Source: Methylobacillus flagellatus KT
GTDB lineage: Bacteria > Pseudomonadota > Gammaproteobacteria > Burkholderiales > Methylophilaceae
Assembly: GCF_000013705.1 (NCBI RefSeq)
Contig: NC_007947.1
Coordinates: forward strand, 2,728,001 to 2,792,000
DNA length: 64,000 bases
Direction of reading: 5' to 3'
Shown here: positions 59,083-64,000 of the stretch, in pieces
Numbering within the stretch: position 1 is the stretch's first letter
How the letters are laid out: each line of letters starts with the position of its first letter
Notes under the pieces: generated by a model
Seen by the model: the letters and a program-made list of their open reading frames with translations, nothing else
Told to the model about the DNA's origin: nothing
Database searches by the model: none
Translations under genes and position numbers: made by a program

Positions 59083-59285
59083 TGAGGTAACGCAAGAACC
59101 GCAAGCCCTGCCTTGCGGACACTTGACGTAGGACGCGGTTACCCGACTTTGTAAGACTATTCCTACTTTAGCGAAAATCGCTGCTTATTTACTGGAATTA
59201 TCGCGATATTCAGCGCTTTTGGCGCCTGCACGCCTCTCAGTTGCGCTACACTAACGCATCTTGAGATCTGCAGGATAAGCATTTC

Positions 59286-62762
<3,477 letters not shown>

Positions 62763-62767
62763 GGCAC

Positions 62768-63628
62768 ATGCAGCAAAAAACTGTCCATAGTCCGGAACAG
62801 CCTCATGCCCACATGAGCACGCTGGACATCGAATTGCGCCTGCTGGCAGAAGCGATCTACCTGCGCTACAACTATGATTTCCGCGATTACACCGGCTCAT
62901 CGCAGAAACGGCGCGTGGTACAGGCCGTCCGCGCCTTTGGCTGCAAGTCTGTCTCGGAGCTGCAGGCGCGCATCCTGCACGACGCGGACTTGTTCATGCA
63001 GCTGCTGCAATTCCTTACCATCCCGGTGAGCGAAATGTTCCGCGACCCCGGCTATTACGCTTGCCTGCGCGAGGAAGTCCTGCCTATCCTCAGGACCTAT
63101 CCTTCGCTCAAGGTCTGGGTCGCAGGATGCAGCACGGGTGAGGAAGTGTACTCCTTGGCCATCCTGCTGCGCGAGGAAGGCCTGCTGGAGCGGACCATCA
63201 TTTATGCCACGGATATCAATCCGGTTTCGCTGGACAAGGCGCGAAGAGGCGTTTTCCCGTTGGCACGCATGCAGCTGTACACCAAGAACTACCACGATTC
63301 CGGGGGAAAGCAGGCGTTTTCCGACTACTACACCGCCGCCTACAACGGCGCACTGTTTGACCGCTCTCTATGCGAAAACGTCACATTTGCCGATCACAGC
63401 CTTGCCACCGACAGCGTCTTCTCGGAAACCCACCTGATCTCCTGCCGCAATGTGCTGATTTACTTCAACCGCAAGCTGCAGGACCGCGCACTGGGGCTGT
63501 TCCACGACTCACTCTGCCATCGCGGCTTTCTCGGCCTGGGCAGCAAGGAAAGCATCGATTTTTCCGAGTACAACAAGCATTTCGAAGCCGTACAGAAACG
63601 TGAACGCATTTTCCGCAAGGTGGAGTGA
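62768..63628 (+). CDS. CheR-type protein-glutamate methyltransferase
   Basis: The 286-residue protein has the CheR N-terminal helical domain, the FRDP motif, and the S-adenosylmethionine site VWVAGCSTGEEVYSLAI with ATDIN further on; ISCRNVLIYFN is also typical. It starts five bases after the kinase stop (ATG 62768, after GAGTGAGG) and overlaps the CheB start by one base. CheR methylates glutamates, normally on chemoreceptors. None is encoded nearby, so the kinase or another sensor may be the target. Confidence 0.92.
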   Translation: MQQKTVHSPEQPHAHMSTLDIELRLLAEAIYLRYNYDFRDYTGSSQKRRVVQAVRAFGCKSVSELQARILHDADLFMQLLQFLTIPVSEMFRDPGYYACLREEVLPILRTYPSLKVWVAGCSTGEEVYSLAILLREEGLLERTIIYATDINPVSLDKARRGVFPLARMQLYTKNYHDSGGKQAFSDYYTAAYNGALFDRSLCENVTFADHSLATDSVFSETHLISCRNVLIYFNRKLQDRALGLFHDSLCHRGFLGLGSKESIDFSEYNKHFEAVQKRERIFRKVE

Positions 63629-64000
63629 TGCAGAAAGCATTCTGCCATCTCCTGCAACAGCGCATGATCCGCGCGGTCGTCATCGGCGCTTCCGCTGGCG
63701 GCGTCAACGCCATGCTGAAGCTTTTTCATCGCCTGCCGGCACGTTATCCCATGCCTATCGTGGCGCTGCTGCACATGCAGCACATGCGTGATAGCAGGCT
63801 GCCGGAGTTGTTCCAGCATCACCTGAGAATGCCAGTGAAGGAAGCCGAGGACAAGGAAGAGATTGCGCCCGGCACCTTGTATTTCGCCCCGCCCGGCTAC
63901 CATCTGGCGATTGAGCACAACCTGCAGTTCTCGCTGAGCTGCGAGGCGCCCTTGCACTTTTCGCGGCCTGCCATTGATATCCTGATGGAGTCCGCCGCAG
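63628..64000 (+). CDS. CheB-type methylesterase domain, cut by window end
   Basis: Starting at ATG 63628, which shares bases with the CheR stop (TGATG), 124 codons are visible before the window ends. VVIGASAGGVNAML holds the predicted catalytic serine, followed by PIVALLHMQHM and APPGYHLAIE, as in CheB catalytic domains. No receiver domain precedes it, so it is a stand-alone esterase. The true start might be the internal Met at codon 13. It would remove methyl groups added by the neighbouring CheR. Confidence 0.88.
   Translation, partial: MQKAFCHLLQQRMIRAVVIGASAGGVNAMLKLFHRLPARYPMPIVALLHMQHMRDSRLPELFQHHLRMPVKEAEDKEEIAPGTLYFAPPGYHLAIEHNLQFSLSCEAPLHFSRPAIDILMESAA

Overview
The window most likely comes from a methylotrophic betaproteobacterium of the Methylophilaceae type (Methylobacillus, Methylovorus or Methylophilus). 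This is inferred from gene content, not from a marker gene: a formaldehyde-activating enzyme homologue (Fae), a SoxYZ-like carrier of the kind found beside quinoprotein dehydrogenases, a GlnT/GmaS-type glutamine synthetase, and a split B12-dependent ribonucleotide reductase. There is no rRNA, no tRNA and no CRISPR array.

Layout. 1-3.5 kb: the 3' part of a very glycine-rich autotransporter. 3.6-7.5 kb: a cysteine hydrolase, then the split class II ribonucleotide reductase nrdJa-nrdJb behind tandem NrdR-box-like sites. 7.7-28.8 kb: a tripartite RND efflux operon (adaptor, pump, outer membrane factor, then a fae homologue) with a divergent IclR regulator. Its pump gene is cut in two by a 13.8-kb mobile element (11725-25533). 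The element carries istB/istA, an AlpA-like regulator, an unknown zinc-finger-like protein, a czcI-czcC-czcB-czcA-P-type ATPase metal-resistance operon, a YnfA-family protein and an unknown protein. A 6-bp direct repeat (ATCAAC) flanks it. Removing the element and one repeat copy restores the pump reading frame exactly across the codons for Asp407/Asp408. Two further one-base homopolymer frameshifts lie in the same pump gene.

29.1-34.9 kb: a NitT/TauT-type ABC importer, a glutamine-synthetase-family ligase, a MetX-like alpha/beta hydrolase and a TetR regulator. A sigma-54-like promoter and a palindrome precede them, which suggests uptake and use of an unidentified nitrogen compound. 35.3-41.8 kb: a small unknown protein and a second, chromosomal czcI-czcC-czcB-czcA module, paralogous to the one on the element. 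41.9-45.2 kb: metR/metE with a perfect MetR box. 45.2-50.0 kb: a periplasmic catalase-like protein, a YcaC hydrolase, a pirin with divergent LysR regulator, and an EamA exporter.

50.0-53.5 kb: a SoxYZ-like carrier, cytochrome c and flavocytochrome c sulfide dehydrogenase flavoprotein, with a divergent TetR regulator and a palindromic candidate operator. 53.5-58.8 kb: a MarR-controlled aromatic-acid-type efflux operon (outer membrane factor, FUSC protein, DUF1656 protein, HlyD adaptor). 58.9-64 kb: a small DUF3008-like protein and a hybrid sensor kinase with three receiver domains, followed by CheR and a CheB catalytic domain cut by the window end.

Taken together this is an efflux-rich, metal-resistant chromosomal region: three tripartite or multi-component exporters plus a P-type ATPase, with one exporter inactivated by the insertion that brought in another.
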